Part shown: one piece after another, positions 48,942 through 57,544 of the stretch
Numbering within the stretch: position 1 is the first letter of the stretch
How the letters are laid out: each line of letters starts with the position of its first letter
Assembly (NCBI GenBank): GCA_018697035.1
Contig: JABHSE010000002.1
Coordinates: 91,160-155,159, forward strand
Origin: an archaeon
Lineage (GTDB): Archaea > Nanobdellota > Nanobdellia > Pacearchaeales > GW2011-AR1
Direction: 5' to 3'
Length of the DNA stretch: 64,000 bases
Program-made: the position numbers and the translations under genes
The notes under the pieces: model-generated
Database searches by the model: none
What the model was told of the DNA's origin: nothing
The model's input: only the letters and a program-made list of their open reading frames with translations

Positions 48942-49343
48942 TTATTTATTCTCCAAATGCTCCTTTAACTGTCTTTTGCTCTTAAACTTCCGAGCCCGAA
49001 TCTGCTTCCTAATCTCTTGCTTCTCCTCAGCATCAATCTTCCCAATCCTAAAAGCTCCTCTAACGAAAGCCCGAAGCTTCCGAGTGATAATAACATATTC
49101 AGCCTTCCTTGTATTAACATTCTTCTTAATCTTCCCAACTCTCCTCCGATTCTTCCGCTTAACAATTTTAGTCCTTCCCTTAACTTCCCGAATAGAAATA
49201 GCACCACTCTTATGTAAGTCCAAAATATCCATCCTACTAATCGCTTCCTTAATCTCAGGCAACCTTCCCGCAGCAAAAACAATCCTTCCCTTTCCAACTT
49301 TCAAAACCTTCGCCGCAAGATCCTTTTTCTTAGCTAACTGCAT
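48942..49343 (-). CDS. rpl19e: ribosomal protein eL19
   Basis: RIVFAAGRLPEIKEAISRMDILDLHKSGAISIREVKGRTKIVKRKNRRR. Confidence 0.9.
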   Translation of the reverse strand: MQLAKKKDLAAKVLKVGKGRIVFAAGRLPEIKEAISRMDILDLHKSGAISIREVKGRTKIVKRKNRRRVGKIKKNVNTRKAEYVIITRKLRAFVRGAFRIGKIDAEEKQEIRKQIRARKFKSKRQLKEHLENK

Positions 49344-49728
49344 CGTTCTTCTCCTTATACCTATTTAATATCCTCAATCCCATCTCCTTAGCCTTCTCCA
49401 AAATACTAATCCTCTTCCTGGCCCCAACTCGTCCCACAATAACACCTTGATTCTTCTTAACAGCTTCAAGTTCCCTCAAATTCTCAACCCGAACAGTTTC
49501 AACTCCACCAACAAATCCCTTAGTATCATTCTCAGCTCCCCATCCAACTTTCGGTCTCTGCCCTCGTCCCTTTCGACCCAGTCTAAACTTATTCTGCCGA
49601 CCCTTAGCCCCATGCCATTTCTGATTCTTCTTGACACCACGCCCAAGCCTAATCTTCTTATGCCAATCAGTCCGCAAAAACTTCGGCTTCTTCCTAGCAA
49701 TAGTAGTTTTCTTTTTCTCTTCAACCAT
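49330..49728 (-). CDS. rpl32e: ribosomal protein eL32
   Basis: KKPKFLRTDWHKKIRLGRGVKKNQKWHGAKGRQNKFRLGRKGRG. Confidence 0.9.
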   Translation of the reverse strand: MVEEKKKTTIARKKPKFLRTDWHKKIRLGRGVKKNQKWHGAKGRQNKFRLGRKGRGQRPKVGWGAENDTKGFVGGVETVRVENLRELEAVKKNQGVIVGRVGARKRISILEKAKEMGLRILNRYKEKNDAVS

Positions 49729-49772
49729 TTTATTTTAATCCTCCAACACAATATCCAGTTGCCCAAGTCAAC

Positions 49773-49800
49773 CCGACCACCGACCACCGACCACCGACCA
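49773..49800. repeat. (CCGACCA)4 tandem 7-mer between uL6 and eL32
   Basis: Direct reading. Confidence 0.95.
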
Positions 49801-49803
49801 CCA

Positions 49804-49828
49804 CTGATGAAATTTTTAATTTCATCAG
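49804..49828 (-). terminator. perfect 10-bp hairpin overlapping the uL6 stop codon
   Basis: CTGATGAAAT TTTTA ATTTCATCAG; function (terminator or processing site) not established. Confidence 0.5.
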
Positions 49829-50367
49829 ATAGTCCTATATGGTTTTTTAGTTACAAATATCCCATCCTGAAAAATTCGTCTATCCCTTCCAGTCAACCGA
49901 GTAGCCTTCTCCAAATTAGCCGCAGTCTGCCCAGCAGCCTCAATATCACTGCCAGTCACAGTAATCTTACTACCCTTAATATCAACCTTAACACCATCCA
50001 TTACAGCAGCCTCACGAACAGTAGTCTCACCCAAGAAACTCTTAATTATAATTTTCTTACCCTCAGCCTTAACATTCATAGGAAAATGCACATTACAAAC
50101 TTCCAACTCATAAACAAAATCCTCACCAACACCCTTAACCATATTCTTCAAGTGCGCCCAAATCGTCCCCATCATCTTAGCCTCCCTCTTCGTAGCCCCC
50201 TTAGCAACCAAAAAAACCTTACCATCTTTAACCTCAGCCTTAATCTTACCAATTTCAAACTCCCGCTTCAACTCATTACCATTTCCCTTAACAACAAACT
50301 CCCTACCATTAACAGAAACCTCAACTCCATCCGCAATTTCAACAACTCTTTCTAAATCTTTATTCAT
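49825..50367 (-). CDS. rpl6: ribosomal protein uL6
   Basis: Archaeal uL6-like; GTIWAHLKNMVKGVGEDFVYELEVCNVHFPM. Confidence 0.9.
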   Translation of the reverse strand: MNKDLERVVEIADGVEVSVNGREFVVKGNGNELKREFEIGKIKAEVKDGKVFLVAKGATKREAKMMGTIWAHLKNMVKGVGEDFVYELEVCNVHFPMNVKAEGKKIIIKSFLGETTVREAAVMDGVKVDIKGSKITVTGSDIEAAGQTAANLEKATRLTGRDRRIFQDGIFVTKKPYRTI

Positions 50368-50368
50368 C

Positions 50369-50746
50369 CTAATAAAAATAAGCAACAACGCTCCCTCCAA
50401 CATTTTCCTTCAAAGCTTCCTTATGATCCAACATTCCCTTATTGGTAGAAATAACCAAAGTTCCAAAATTCCTCGACGGCAAAAATCGCCTCAAATACTT
50501 ATCAACATCTCCAGCACCAACATAATACCTCGGCTTCACAGCTCGGCACTCATTCAACTTCACAATCTTAACACTAACAGTCTTAGCCTCAGCATCAACA
50601 CTAAAATCAATATGCCCTCGCTCTTTCATCATCTCAAACAAAGCAAGCAAAACCTTAGAATACCGCTTTATCACAAGCTCCTGCTTCTGAATACGCTTAG
50701 CATTCATAATCTGATTCAATCCATCCGCAACAATATCCTGACTCAT
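50369..50746 (-). CDS. rps8: ribosomal protein uS8
   Basis: DIVADGLNQIMNAKRIQKQELVIKRYSKVL; start at MSQDIV. Confidence 0.92.
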   Translation of the reverse strand: MSQDIVADGLNQIMNAKRIQKQELVIKRYSKVLLALFEMMKERGHIDFSVDAEAKTVSVKIVKLNECRAVKPRYYVGAGDVDKYLRRFLPSRNFGTLVISTNKGMLDHKEALKENVGGSVVAYFY

Positions 50747-50765
50747 AGTAAGTTCCTCCCAAGTG

Positions 50766-50811
50766 TCCATGCGAAATCACGGGAGTCGAAGACTCTCTGG
50801 TTTTGTGTGGA
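50766..50811. repeat. Hairpin family copy E (uS14-uS8 gap)
   Basis: TCCATGCGAAATCACGGGAGTCGAAGACTCTCTGGTTTTGTGTGGA. Confidence 0.6.
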
Positions 50812-50816
50812 ATACT

Positions 50817-50840
50817 CCCAACTCCCAACTCCCAACTCCC
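50817..50840 (-). repeat. CCC-N4 tandem 7-mer (four runs); G-quadruplex pattern on coding strand
   Basis: CCCAACTCCCAACTCCCAACTCCC, G3N4G3N4G3N4G3 on minus strand. Confidence 0.9.
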
Positions 50841-50864
50841 AACTATGGAAAAAATTTATTTTTT

Positions 50865-51095
50865 TCATGAGTACTTCTTGAACCCCAACTCAACCGCAAG
50901 CTCCCGAAAACAGTGCCTGCATAAATTTAGATTATAACTCGAAACCCTTCCACCATGACGACCACAAACTTCACACTTAAACGCAGCAACTCCCATAGTC
51001 CTAGCCTTAGGTTTATTATGCTTCAAAAATTTCTTAAGCACAGCTGGCTTAACTCTCAATTGCCTAGTTATCTTTCTCCAATCACTCGCTGTCAT
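50865..51095 (-). CDS. rps14: ribosomal protein uS14 (zinc type)
   Basis: [36 protein letters not shown]. Confidence 0.92.
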   Translation of the reverse strand: MTASDWRKITRQLRVKPAVLKKFLKHNKPKARTMGVAAFKCEVCGRHGGRVSSYNLNLCRHCFRELAVELGFKKYS

Positions 51096-51627
51096 TTTCG
51101 TCCTCCATAATCCTTTTCTTCTTCCTCAAAATCTCAGTCTTAAAATTACTCACCAAATAATTCTCAATCTCTTCCCGACTAACAACCAACCTACGCGATT
51201 TTCCCCTTTTAACCTTTTTCTTTTCAACAGCCTTACCAGCCCGACTAAAAACAACAGTCACCTCGAAGCCCATAATACCAACTTCTCGAATATACTCAAC
51301 ACCCGGAATCTCAATATACTCATGAATCCCAAAACTAAAACAATTGTTCTGAATCTGCTTTTCTTTCAAGGTGTTATCAATCGCAGGCAACAGCTTCTTA
51401 ACCATTTTCAAAGCATCCTCTCCTCGAAGCGTAACCTTAACACCAACTTCCAAACCAGGCCTAACATTCCAAGTTGGAATTCTCTTCACAGCTTTAACTT
51501 TAATCGGCTTCTTACCAGAAATTTCCTTCAACAAAATTTCACCCTTATCTAACTTTTCAGCAACACCACCAATATTCAAAACAACCTTCTCCAACTTAAT
51601 CTCCCTCATTAAATTCTCTTTATTCAT
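51082..51627 (-). CDS. rpl5: ribosomal protein uL5
   Basis: [44 protein letters not shown]. Confidence 0.92.
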   Translation of the reverse strand: MNKENLMREIKLEKVVLNIGGVAEKLDKGEILLKEISGKKPIKVKAVKRIPTWNVRPGLEVGVKVTLRGEDALKMVKKLLPAIDNTLKEKQIQNNCFSFGIHEYIEIPGVEYIREVGIMGFEVTVVFSRAGKAVEKKKVKRGKSRRLVVSREEIENYLVSNFKTEILRKKKRIMEDENDSE

Positions 51628-51860
51628 ACTAAACAAACCCCCATTTCAGAAATGTATTCGTTAAATCGTTTCTCATGAAGTACACTATTAATATTAAGTT
51701 TTTTGGCATCATCAAGAACTTGAATATAGGAAGAAGCATCAACTACAAACTTCTTAAAGTTTGAATTTTCAATATCATTATTCATATCTGCAAGTCCAGC
51801 AGCTAATTTAAACCTAGTAAGTTCACTATCTCTCATATCCCTTCCACCATATTTATCCAT
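51624..51860 (-). CDS. orphan ORF inserted between eS4 and uL5
   Basis: 78 aa, 1-nt overlap with eS4 and short overlap with uL5. Confidence 0.55.
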   Translation of the reverse strand: MDKYGGRDMRDSELTRFKLAAGLADMNNDIENSNFKKFVVDASSYIQVLDDAKKLNINSVLHEKRFNEYISEMGVCLV

Positions 51861-52525
51861 TATCCAACAACCAAAATAGTCTTGTAAGGCAAACTCACAA
51901 TCTTATCTTCCAATTTAATTTGATAATTCCGACCTCGAACCAAATCCTCAAATCCAACCAACTCGCCTTTCTCACCGGCATGCTTCCCACCGATAACCTC
52001 AACCTTCGCACCCTTCTTCAAACTCAAAACCTTTGAAACAACATCTTTCTTAGTGTCCAAAACAACCGAATCCCCAACACTAAACTTAGTCGCATTCAAA
52101 AAATTCTGACCATCCCTTAAATTCATCTGAACCTTACCACCACTCAATATCTTCTTCCCAACAATCTTAACAATCTTAGAATCAGCCTCCTTAGCATCAA
52201 TCATAACCAAACTAAACTTCTTGTTCACAATCTCCAAACGATAAAACCTATTCTCCTTATCAACACTCAAATTCAAAACATCCAAAACATTAACCGGAAA
52301 ATTCTCGTCATGCCGAATCTTATTATTAATCTTAACCATACCATTAAGCGTCATATGCCTAACCTCCTTCCGGGTCTGAGCAATTCCCAAAACATCTCTA
52401 ATTAAAAACAACAAACTAATCCCCTTACTCGTCCCATGACTAGGCACAGCCACAAATCTCTTCCTCTTACCTTTACGCGGAACCGGCCAACTTTTAGGCA
52501 TTACGGTTTTCTTAATATGAGCCAT
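51860..52525 (-). CDS. rps4e: ribosomal protein eS4
   Basis: VPRKGKRKRFVAVPSHGTSKGISLLFLIRDVLGIA. Confidence 0.93.
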   Translation of the reverse strand: MAHIKKTVMPKSWPVPRKGKRKRFVAVPSHGTSKGISLLFLIRDVLGIAQTRKEVRHMTLNGMVKINNKIRHDENFPVNVLDVLNLSVDKENRFYRLEIVNKKFSLVMIDAKEADSKIVKIVGKKILSGGKVQMNLRDGQNFLNATKFSVGDSVVLDTKKDVVSKVLSLKKGAKVEVIGGKHAGEKGELVGFEDLVRGRNYQIKLEDKIVSLPYKTILVVG

Positions 52526-52526
52526 T

Positions 52527-53024
52527 TTACTTTTTATCCTCCTTAATAGTTTTCTTAAATTTTTCTACCTTTTCCTTACTGACTCTTTTAACTCTCCGCT
52601 TCTCTATATTTTTCTTCTCTATATTTTTAGTTTCCTTAATCTCAACCATTCCAGAAGTCTTAAGTCTCCGGTTATCATCCATATTCAAAATAATAATCTT
52701 AACCTTACTCGGATGAAACCACGTAATCATCTTCTCTCCACCCATCTTCTTAACTCTCTGAATACCATCAATCTGCAACCGAGTATTCTTAACATCAACA
52801 TCTCCAACCTTCCCCTGCTTCCCTTTAAACTTGCCCCTCATAACCTTAACTTCATCTCCCTTCCGAACCTCAATATTCCTCCGACCATACTTAGTCTTAA
52901 GCTCCTTATCCAACGGGCATCCCATAAATTTCCGCTTAATATGATTAGGCGCGTTAGCCCTAAACTTAACCTGCTTCCGTGGCTGAACACTTGAATTCCA
53001 AGACTTGTTAAATTCTGATTTCAT
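52527..53024 (-). CDS. rpl24: ribosomal protein uL24
   Basis: VRKGDEVKVMRGKFKGKQGKVGDVDVKNTRLQIDGIQRVKKMG. Confidence 0.93.
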   Translation of the reverse strand: MKSEFNKSWNSSVQPRKQVKFRANAPNHIKRKFMGCPLDKELKTKYGRRNIEVRKGDEVKVMRGKFKGKQGKVGDVDVKNTRLQIDGIQRVKKMGGEKMITWFHPSKVKIIILNMDDNRRLKTSGMVEIKETKNIEKKNIEKRRVKRVSKEKVEKFKKTIKEDKK

Positions 53025-53425
53025 TAATAAACTCCCCCCGCAATCTTAGCAATCTCTTTCCACCGCTCCTGAACTTCACGAGCAACCATTCCCTTAACCT
53101 GCGTTCCCTTAGGATTCCCCTTCTCATCTTTAAGTAGAACAACAGCATTATCCGCAAAACAAACTCTCTCCCCAGTATTCCTCAGCCAAGGCTTCCTTTG
53201 CCTCACAAGAACCGCATCAAAAATCTCACCCTTCATCTTTGGATCCCCCTTCCGAACCGAAACCTTAACCTGGTCCGCAATCTTAGCATAAGTCATTCGA
53301 CCCTTACTGGTCTTACTCCCCTTAACTCCAACAATCCTACAAATCCGAGCACCCGAATTATCACAAGCCTCAAGCAAACTCCCAATATTCAAACTCTTAG
53401 TCGCCCTAGCACTCACAGCTTTCAT
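53024..53425 (-). CDS. rpl14: ribosomal protein uL14
   Basis: CDNSGARICRIVGVKG; FADNAVVLLKDEKGNPKGTQVKGMVARE. Confidence 0.95.
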   Translation of the reverse strand: MKAVSARATKSLNIGSLLEACDNSGARICRIVGVKGSKTSKGRMTYAKIADQVKVSVRKGDPKMKGEIFDAVLVRQRKPWLRNTGERVCFADNAVVLLKDEKGNPKGTQVKGMVAREVQERWKEIAKIAGGVY

Positions 53426-53817
53426 TCTTTCTTCTCCTTAACTTTAATTACTTTAGCAACAACAAAATGAATCATCTTAGAAATCGGCCTAGTCTCAGCA
53501 ATCTCAATCAAATCCCCAACCACAACATCCCCACTCATACAATCCGGCAACCTAGCATGAACCTTAGTCTTCCTCTTCTCATATCTTTCATACTTAGGCA
53601 ACTTAATCATACGCTCAAACTGAATAGTAACTCGTCCAGGCAAAACCCTAATAACCTCACCCTGAAAAACACGACCCCTCATCTTCAACTTCCGGTCACC
53701 ATGTTTAGGACAAAGTCTATCCTTACAAGCAATCGCTGTCTCAACTACCTTCTTTACTTTTCCTGTCCCTTGTGTTTTTTCTTTTGCCATTATTTTCTTT
53801 TCTGTTTTTTTTACCAT
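53422..53817 (-). CDS. rps17: ribosomal protein uS17
   Basis: GRVFQGEVIRVLPGRVTIQFERMIKLPKYERYEKRKTKVHARLPDC. Confidence 0.92.
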   Translation of the reverse strand: MVKKTEKKIMAKEKTQGTGKVKKVVETAIACKDRLCPKHGDRKLKMRGRVFQGEVIRVLPGRVTIQFERMIKLPKYERYEKRKTKVHARLPDCMSGDVVVGDLIEIAETRPISKMIHFVVAKVIKVKEKKE

Positions 53818-53818
53818 T

Positions 53819-54118
53819 TTAATCTTTAATCATCTCCTCATTAAATCCTTCCGCAACCAAAATTGGTTTTATGAAGCCTTTATGATTTCCTTGTAATTCG
53901 ACTTGTTTGTTTTTCATTGTTCCCCCACATGCTCGCTTTGCCTTGAGCTTTTTTGCGATGGCCTTAATGTCAACTCCGTCGTCGAATCCTGAAATTATTG
54001 TGTTAACTTTTCCAAAGCGTCTCTTCTCAGTTCGCACCTCGATATTCTGCTGCGTCTTGGCAATCTCACCACAAACACAGGCAGCCTCGGGCAAACCACA
54101 CTTAGGACAAATTTCCAC
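53819..54118 (-). CDS. translation initiation factor SUI1/eIF1
   Basis: CPKCGLPEAACVC; KLKAKRACGGTMKNKQVELQGNHKGFIKPILV. Confidence 0.93.
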   Translation of the reverse strand: MEICPKCGLPEAACVCGEIAKTQQNIEVRTEKRRFGKVNTIISGFDDGVDIKAIAKKLKAKRACGGTMKNKQVELQGNHKGFIKPILVAEGFNEEMIKD

Positions 54119-54301
54119 TTACTTCTTGTTACCCTCCGATTTAGCTTCACTATTCAAATTAGCCATAGTTAAAAGTCGAGCAATTTCCTTTTTAACCCTT
54201 CCCCTCTTCGTCGGACTCTTCAATAACTCAATCTTCAAATCCTTAATCTTCTTCGCAATATCCTTCTCACTTAACATTTTTTTATCATTACTCATTTTCA
54301 A
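54119..54301 (-). CDS. rpl29: ribosomal protein uL29
   Basis: IKDLKIELLKSPTKRGRVKKEIARLLTM. Confidence 0.8.
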   Translation of the reverse strand: MKMSNDKKMLSEKDIAKKIKDLKIELLKSPTKRGRVKKEIARLLTMANLNSEAKSEGNKK

Positions 54302-54617
54302 TCATCTCCCTAAATTTCTCATATAAATTTACCTTAGCCTTAGCATTAAAACCACTATCACGAGCCTCAACATATACAGTATTTAACTTAGTCACAGCAT
54401 TAGCAAAATAAGGAACCCTAGCTAATTTTATCAATCCCCTTTCTGCATCCTCTTGACAGGTTTCAGAAATACTACTTTTATTAAAAAAACCAAGCCAAAT
54501 AATATTATCAATTACACTTTCAAAAGTATCTTCAAATTTCCCAACAATACTAGTATCAAAACCATCACATCCAATACTCTTAGCTCCATTCGAACAGATA
54601 TCATAAAGTTTTTCCAT
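54288..54617 (-). CDS. orphan ORF inserted between uS3 and uL29 (a)
   Basis: 109 aa, 14-nt overlap with uL29 start. Confidence 0.55.
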   Translation of the reverse strand: MEKLYDICSNGAKSIGCDGFDTSIVGKFEDTFESVIDNIIWLGFFNKSSISETCQEDAERGLIKLARVPYFANAVTKLNTVYVEARDSGFNAKAKVNLYEKFREMIENE

Positions 54618-54955
54618 TATCTATTTCCTCCTTCAACTATCCTACCCAAAAAGTTTTTCCCACCTTCTGATAACCTAAATCCAAATGCCTCAGAATAATA
54701 AGTATGTAATGCTTCAACAGTAGGATGAGTTTGTCCCAAATCCTCACCTAAAGCAACAAGGTTATTCTTTGTTTTTGAAATCACAATTCCTCTTCCACCT
54801 TCTGAAACAAAATCAGCGGAACCAGATCCAATTCTCTTGATGTTCGAAGCGACATTAGTAATTCTCTGACTTAGATCCTTAGCAATATAATTACTCCTAG
54901 CTTCCCCACTCATTGCATTAGCATCTATCAGCATTGCATCATAAACATCATTCAT
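54617..54955 (-). CDS. orphan ORF inserted between uS3 and uL29 (b)
   Basis: 112 aa, 4-nt overlap with uS3 stop and 1-nt overlap with next ORF. Confidence 0.55.
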   Translation of the reverse strand: MNDVYDAMLIDANAMSGEARSNYIAKDLSQRITNVASNIKRIGSGSADFVSEGGRGIVISKTKNNLVALGEDLGQTHPTVEALHTYYSEAFGFRLSEGGKNFLGRIVEGGNR

Positions 54956-55632
54956 TTTTTCTTCCTCCGTTTAGCCTTCTTCTTAACTGTCTCCTCAACT
55001 TCCTCAAACGTAGCATTCTTCCGAACAGCCTCAAGTAGTTCCTCATCAACAACAATCTGATCAGGCATCTTAACACCAGGAGACAAAATCGCAACCTTAA
55101 TCCCAACAACACCTTGTTTAGTGTTTGCAATCGCCTCAGCCCTATCAACCAACTTAGCAGCATCCCCAGTCTTCTTCAAATAACCAAACGCAAACCTCCA
55201 AACTCGAGCTCTATCACTAGGCAACTTCCCTGAAACAACCAATTCAGCACCAAGAGCTCCACCATTCTTAATCCTACCAAGAGCACGATAACTAGAAGCC
55301 TTATACTTCTGAGCACCAAATCTCTCAAGCGTCAAAGCAATATCATCAGCAACCAACTGCGCATCAAATTCAGGTTTCATAATTTCCTCGATATCAACAT
55401 GCGGGTTCTCCATCTTAAATCGCCTCTTCAAAACCTCAGTCAACTCGTTAATCTTCTCACCCTTCCTACCAATAATCCAACCAGGCTTATGCGTAGCAAC
55501 AATAATCCTTTCTCCAACAGGTGTATACTCAATCGTCACCCTCGAAACCTTTCCCTTTCCAAACATCCGCTTCACAAACTGCTTAACATTATACTCATCT
55601 TTCCTAACACCAACAAACTCTTTCTCTTCCAT
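54952..55632 (-). CDS. rps3: ribosomal protein uS3
   Basis: VTIEYTPVGERIIVATHKPGWIIGRKGEKINELTEVLKRRF. Confidence 0.95.
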   Translation of the reverse strand: MEEKEFVGVRKDEYNVKQFVKRMFGKGKVSRVTIEYTPVGERIIVATHKPGWIIGRKGEKINELTEVLKRRFKMENPHVDIEEIMKPEFDAQLVADDIALTLERFGAQKYKASSYRALGRIKNGGALGAELVVSGKLPSDRARVWRFAFGYLKKTGDAAKLVDRAEAIANTKQGVVGIKVAILSPGVKMPDQIVVDEELLEAVRKNATFEEVEETVKKKAKRRKKK

Positions 55633-55633
55633 A

Positions 55634-56212
55634 TTATTTCTTCTTCCTCATCATTTTAGTTTTATCCCGAATCTCAATATAAAGATTAGTCCTCTTAGCC
55701 TTCCGTCCAGCCTTCCTATATGGAGCAGACGCTCTATCACTTCGAGCAATAGCAACACAAGGATTCTCAATTCCCAAAACAACAGCATTAGCACCAGCCT
55801 GCTTAACTATTTCCATAATTCCTCTACATGCATTCTTAGGCCACTTACCACCAGCCAACCCCTTCCCTTTCTTGTGCCCAACTTCCAAACCAGCCATAGG
55901 AACAGGCCTCTTCTCATCGATAACAGCCTGCAAACGAGCAACCGCAGCCTCAGGAGACTTCCCCCGAATAACACGACAAGTATATTTACACTGCTTAGGC
56001 GAAATCTTCAAACCAAACCCATTAGCCACAGCCTTATCATAAATCTTAACCTCAACCTTTTTCTTCGGCTTAGTTTCAACCTTCTTAGTCTCAACTTTCT
56101 CTGTGTCGACCTTGTCCGCATCAGCGGATGCCACCTTAACATCCTCAACCTTAGTCTCAATTATCTCTTCCTTGATTTCTTTTTCAACTTTACTTTTCTT
56201 CTCGTCTACCAT
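55634..56212 (-). CDS. rpl22: ribosomal protein uL22
   Basis: ISPKQCKYTCRVIRGKSPEAAVARLQ; charged N-terminal extension. Confidence 0.92.
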   Translation of the reverse strand: MVDEKKSKVEKEIKEEIIETKVEDVKVASADADKVDTEKVETKKVETKPKKKVEVKIYDKAVANGFGLKISPKQCKYTCRVIRGKSPEAAVARLQAVIDEKRPVPMAGLEVGHKKGKGLAGGKWPKNACRGIMEIVKQAGANAVVLGIENPCVAIARSDRASAPYRKAGRKAKRTNLYIEIRDKTKMMRKKK

Positions 56213-56589
56213 TATTTCTTCTTTCCAAGCGATGTATGTTTAGCTATCTTTCTAGTCATAGAAAATTCACCCAACCGATGCCCAAGCATTTCATGAGTAA
56301 TATCAACTTTCAAAAATTCCTTCCCGTTATAAACTCCAATCCTCTTACCAACCATTCTCGGCACAATAACAATCGTCCTATTATGCGTCTTCATCATCTT
56401 CCCATTAGCAATCTTATCATCCATCCTCTTAACAAAAGCCTCAATAACATCATAATTTCTCATAATCGTCCGCCTCTCTCGAGACCTAACCAACTTCGCA
56501 AACTCCCTAGTAGGAAACGCTTTCAACTCCTCAACATTCTTCCCTCGGAAAAACTTATCCTTACTTTTCTTTGCTAATATTTCTGCCAT
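56212..56589 (-). CDS. rps19: ribosomal protein uS19
   Basis: TIVIVPRMVGKRIGVYNGKEFLKVDITHEMLGHRLGEFSMTRK. Confidence 0.93.
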   Translation of the reverse strand: MAEILAKKSKDKFFRGKNVEELKAFPTREFAKLVRSRERRTIMRNYDVIEAFVKRMDDKIANGKMMKTHNRTIVIVPRMVGKRIGVYNGKEFLKVDITHEMLGHRLGEFSMTRKIAKHTSLGKKK

Positions 56590-57287
56590 TATCTTTTCTT
56601 CCTCCCTGTCCTAGCCGGCCTAATGTGTCCAACCTTCTTACCCGGCGACGCATTTCTCTTCGCAATCTTACTCTTAATTCGCTTACCTCGACCACTACCA
56701 AACGGATGGTCAATCGCATTCATCTTAACCGGAGAAACCCTAGGCCACAACTTAGACTTCTTCTTCATTATAAAAAACTTCTTACCAGCTTTTAAAATCG
56801 GCTTACTAACTCGCCCATCTCCAGCAGCCCGACCAACAGTAACTCGTGCATTAACTTTAAACTTCTTAATCCTCTTCGACGGCATCATAACTTTCACAAC
56901 ATCTCCTTCCTTTGCCATAACAACCCCAGCATTCCCACCACTCCGAACAAATTTCCCACCGTCTCCAGGATTATGCTCAATATTAAAAATCTCACTACCA
57001 TTCTTCAAATCCCCAATCTTAGCAATATCCCCAAAATTATTTCCGCCAATCTTAATAGTCTGTCCAACATAAAGCAAATCAACAGCAAAATTAGAAAACG
57101 AGATTCCTTCTTTATTCATAAACTTAGCAATAGGAACCGAATGCCCAACACTCGAAGTCAAACTCACGCACTTAAATTCACCAGCCAAATCAAACAAATA
57201 ACCAACCCTAATCTTTCCAGCTTTCTCCCGAGTCTTATAAGTATGCCCACCACGTCCTCGTCTCTGCTGTATAATTCTCTTACCCAT
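56589..57287 (-). CDS. rpl2: ribosomal protein uL2
   Basis: KVMMPSKRIKKFKVNARVTVGRAAGDGR; VSPVKMNAIDHPFGSGRG. Confidence 0.95.
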   Translation of the reverse strand: MGKRIIQQRRGRGGHTYKTREKAGKIRVGYLFDLAGEFKCVSLTSSVGHSVPIAKFMNKEGISFSNFAVDLLYVGQTIKIGGNNFGDIAKIGDLKNGSEIFNIEHNPGDGGKFVRSGGNAGVVMAKEGDVVKVMMPSKRIKKFKVNARVTVGRAAGDGRVSKPILKAGKKFFIMKKKSKLWPRVSPVKMNAIDHPFGSGRGKRIKSKIAKRNASPGKKVGHIRPARTGRKKR

Positions 57288-57544
57288 TACATCATCCCAA
57301 GCTTAGTCGCAACGTCAACAGCCGGGTAATCCTCCTTTAATTTAACATAAGCTAATTTCTTATTCTTCATAGTATGTGTCCGAACTTTAGCAACCTTAAC
57401 ATCAAACAATTCCTCAACTTCCGCCTTTATAGAAGGCTTATCAATAGCTCTGTCAACAACAAAAACCAAAACATTGTCAACTTCAATTTGTCTAACAATC
57501 TTTTCAGTAGATTTTATTTTTTCCAAAATTATCGTCTTACTCAT
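57287..57544 (-). CDS. rpl23: ribosomal protein uL23
   Basis: LVFVVDRAIDKPSIKAEVEELFDVKVAKVRTHTMKNKKLAYVKL. Confidence 0.9.
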   Translation of the reverse strand: MSKTIILEKIKSTEKIVRQIEVDNVLVFVVDRAIDKPSIKAEVEELFDVKVAKVRTHTMKNKKLAYVKLKEDYPAVDVATKLGMM

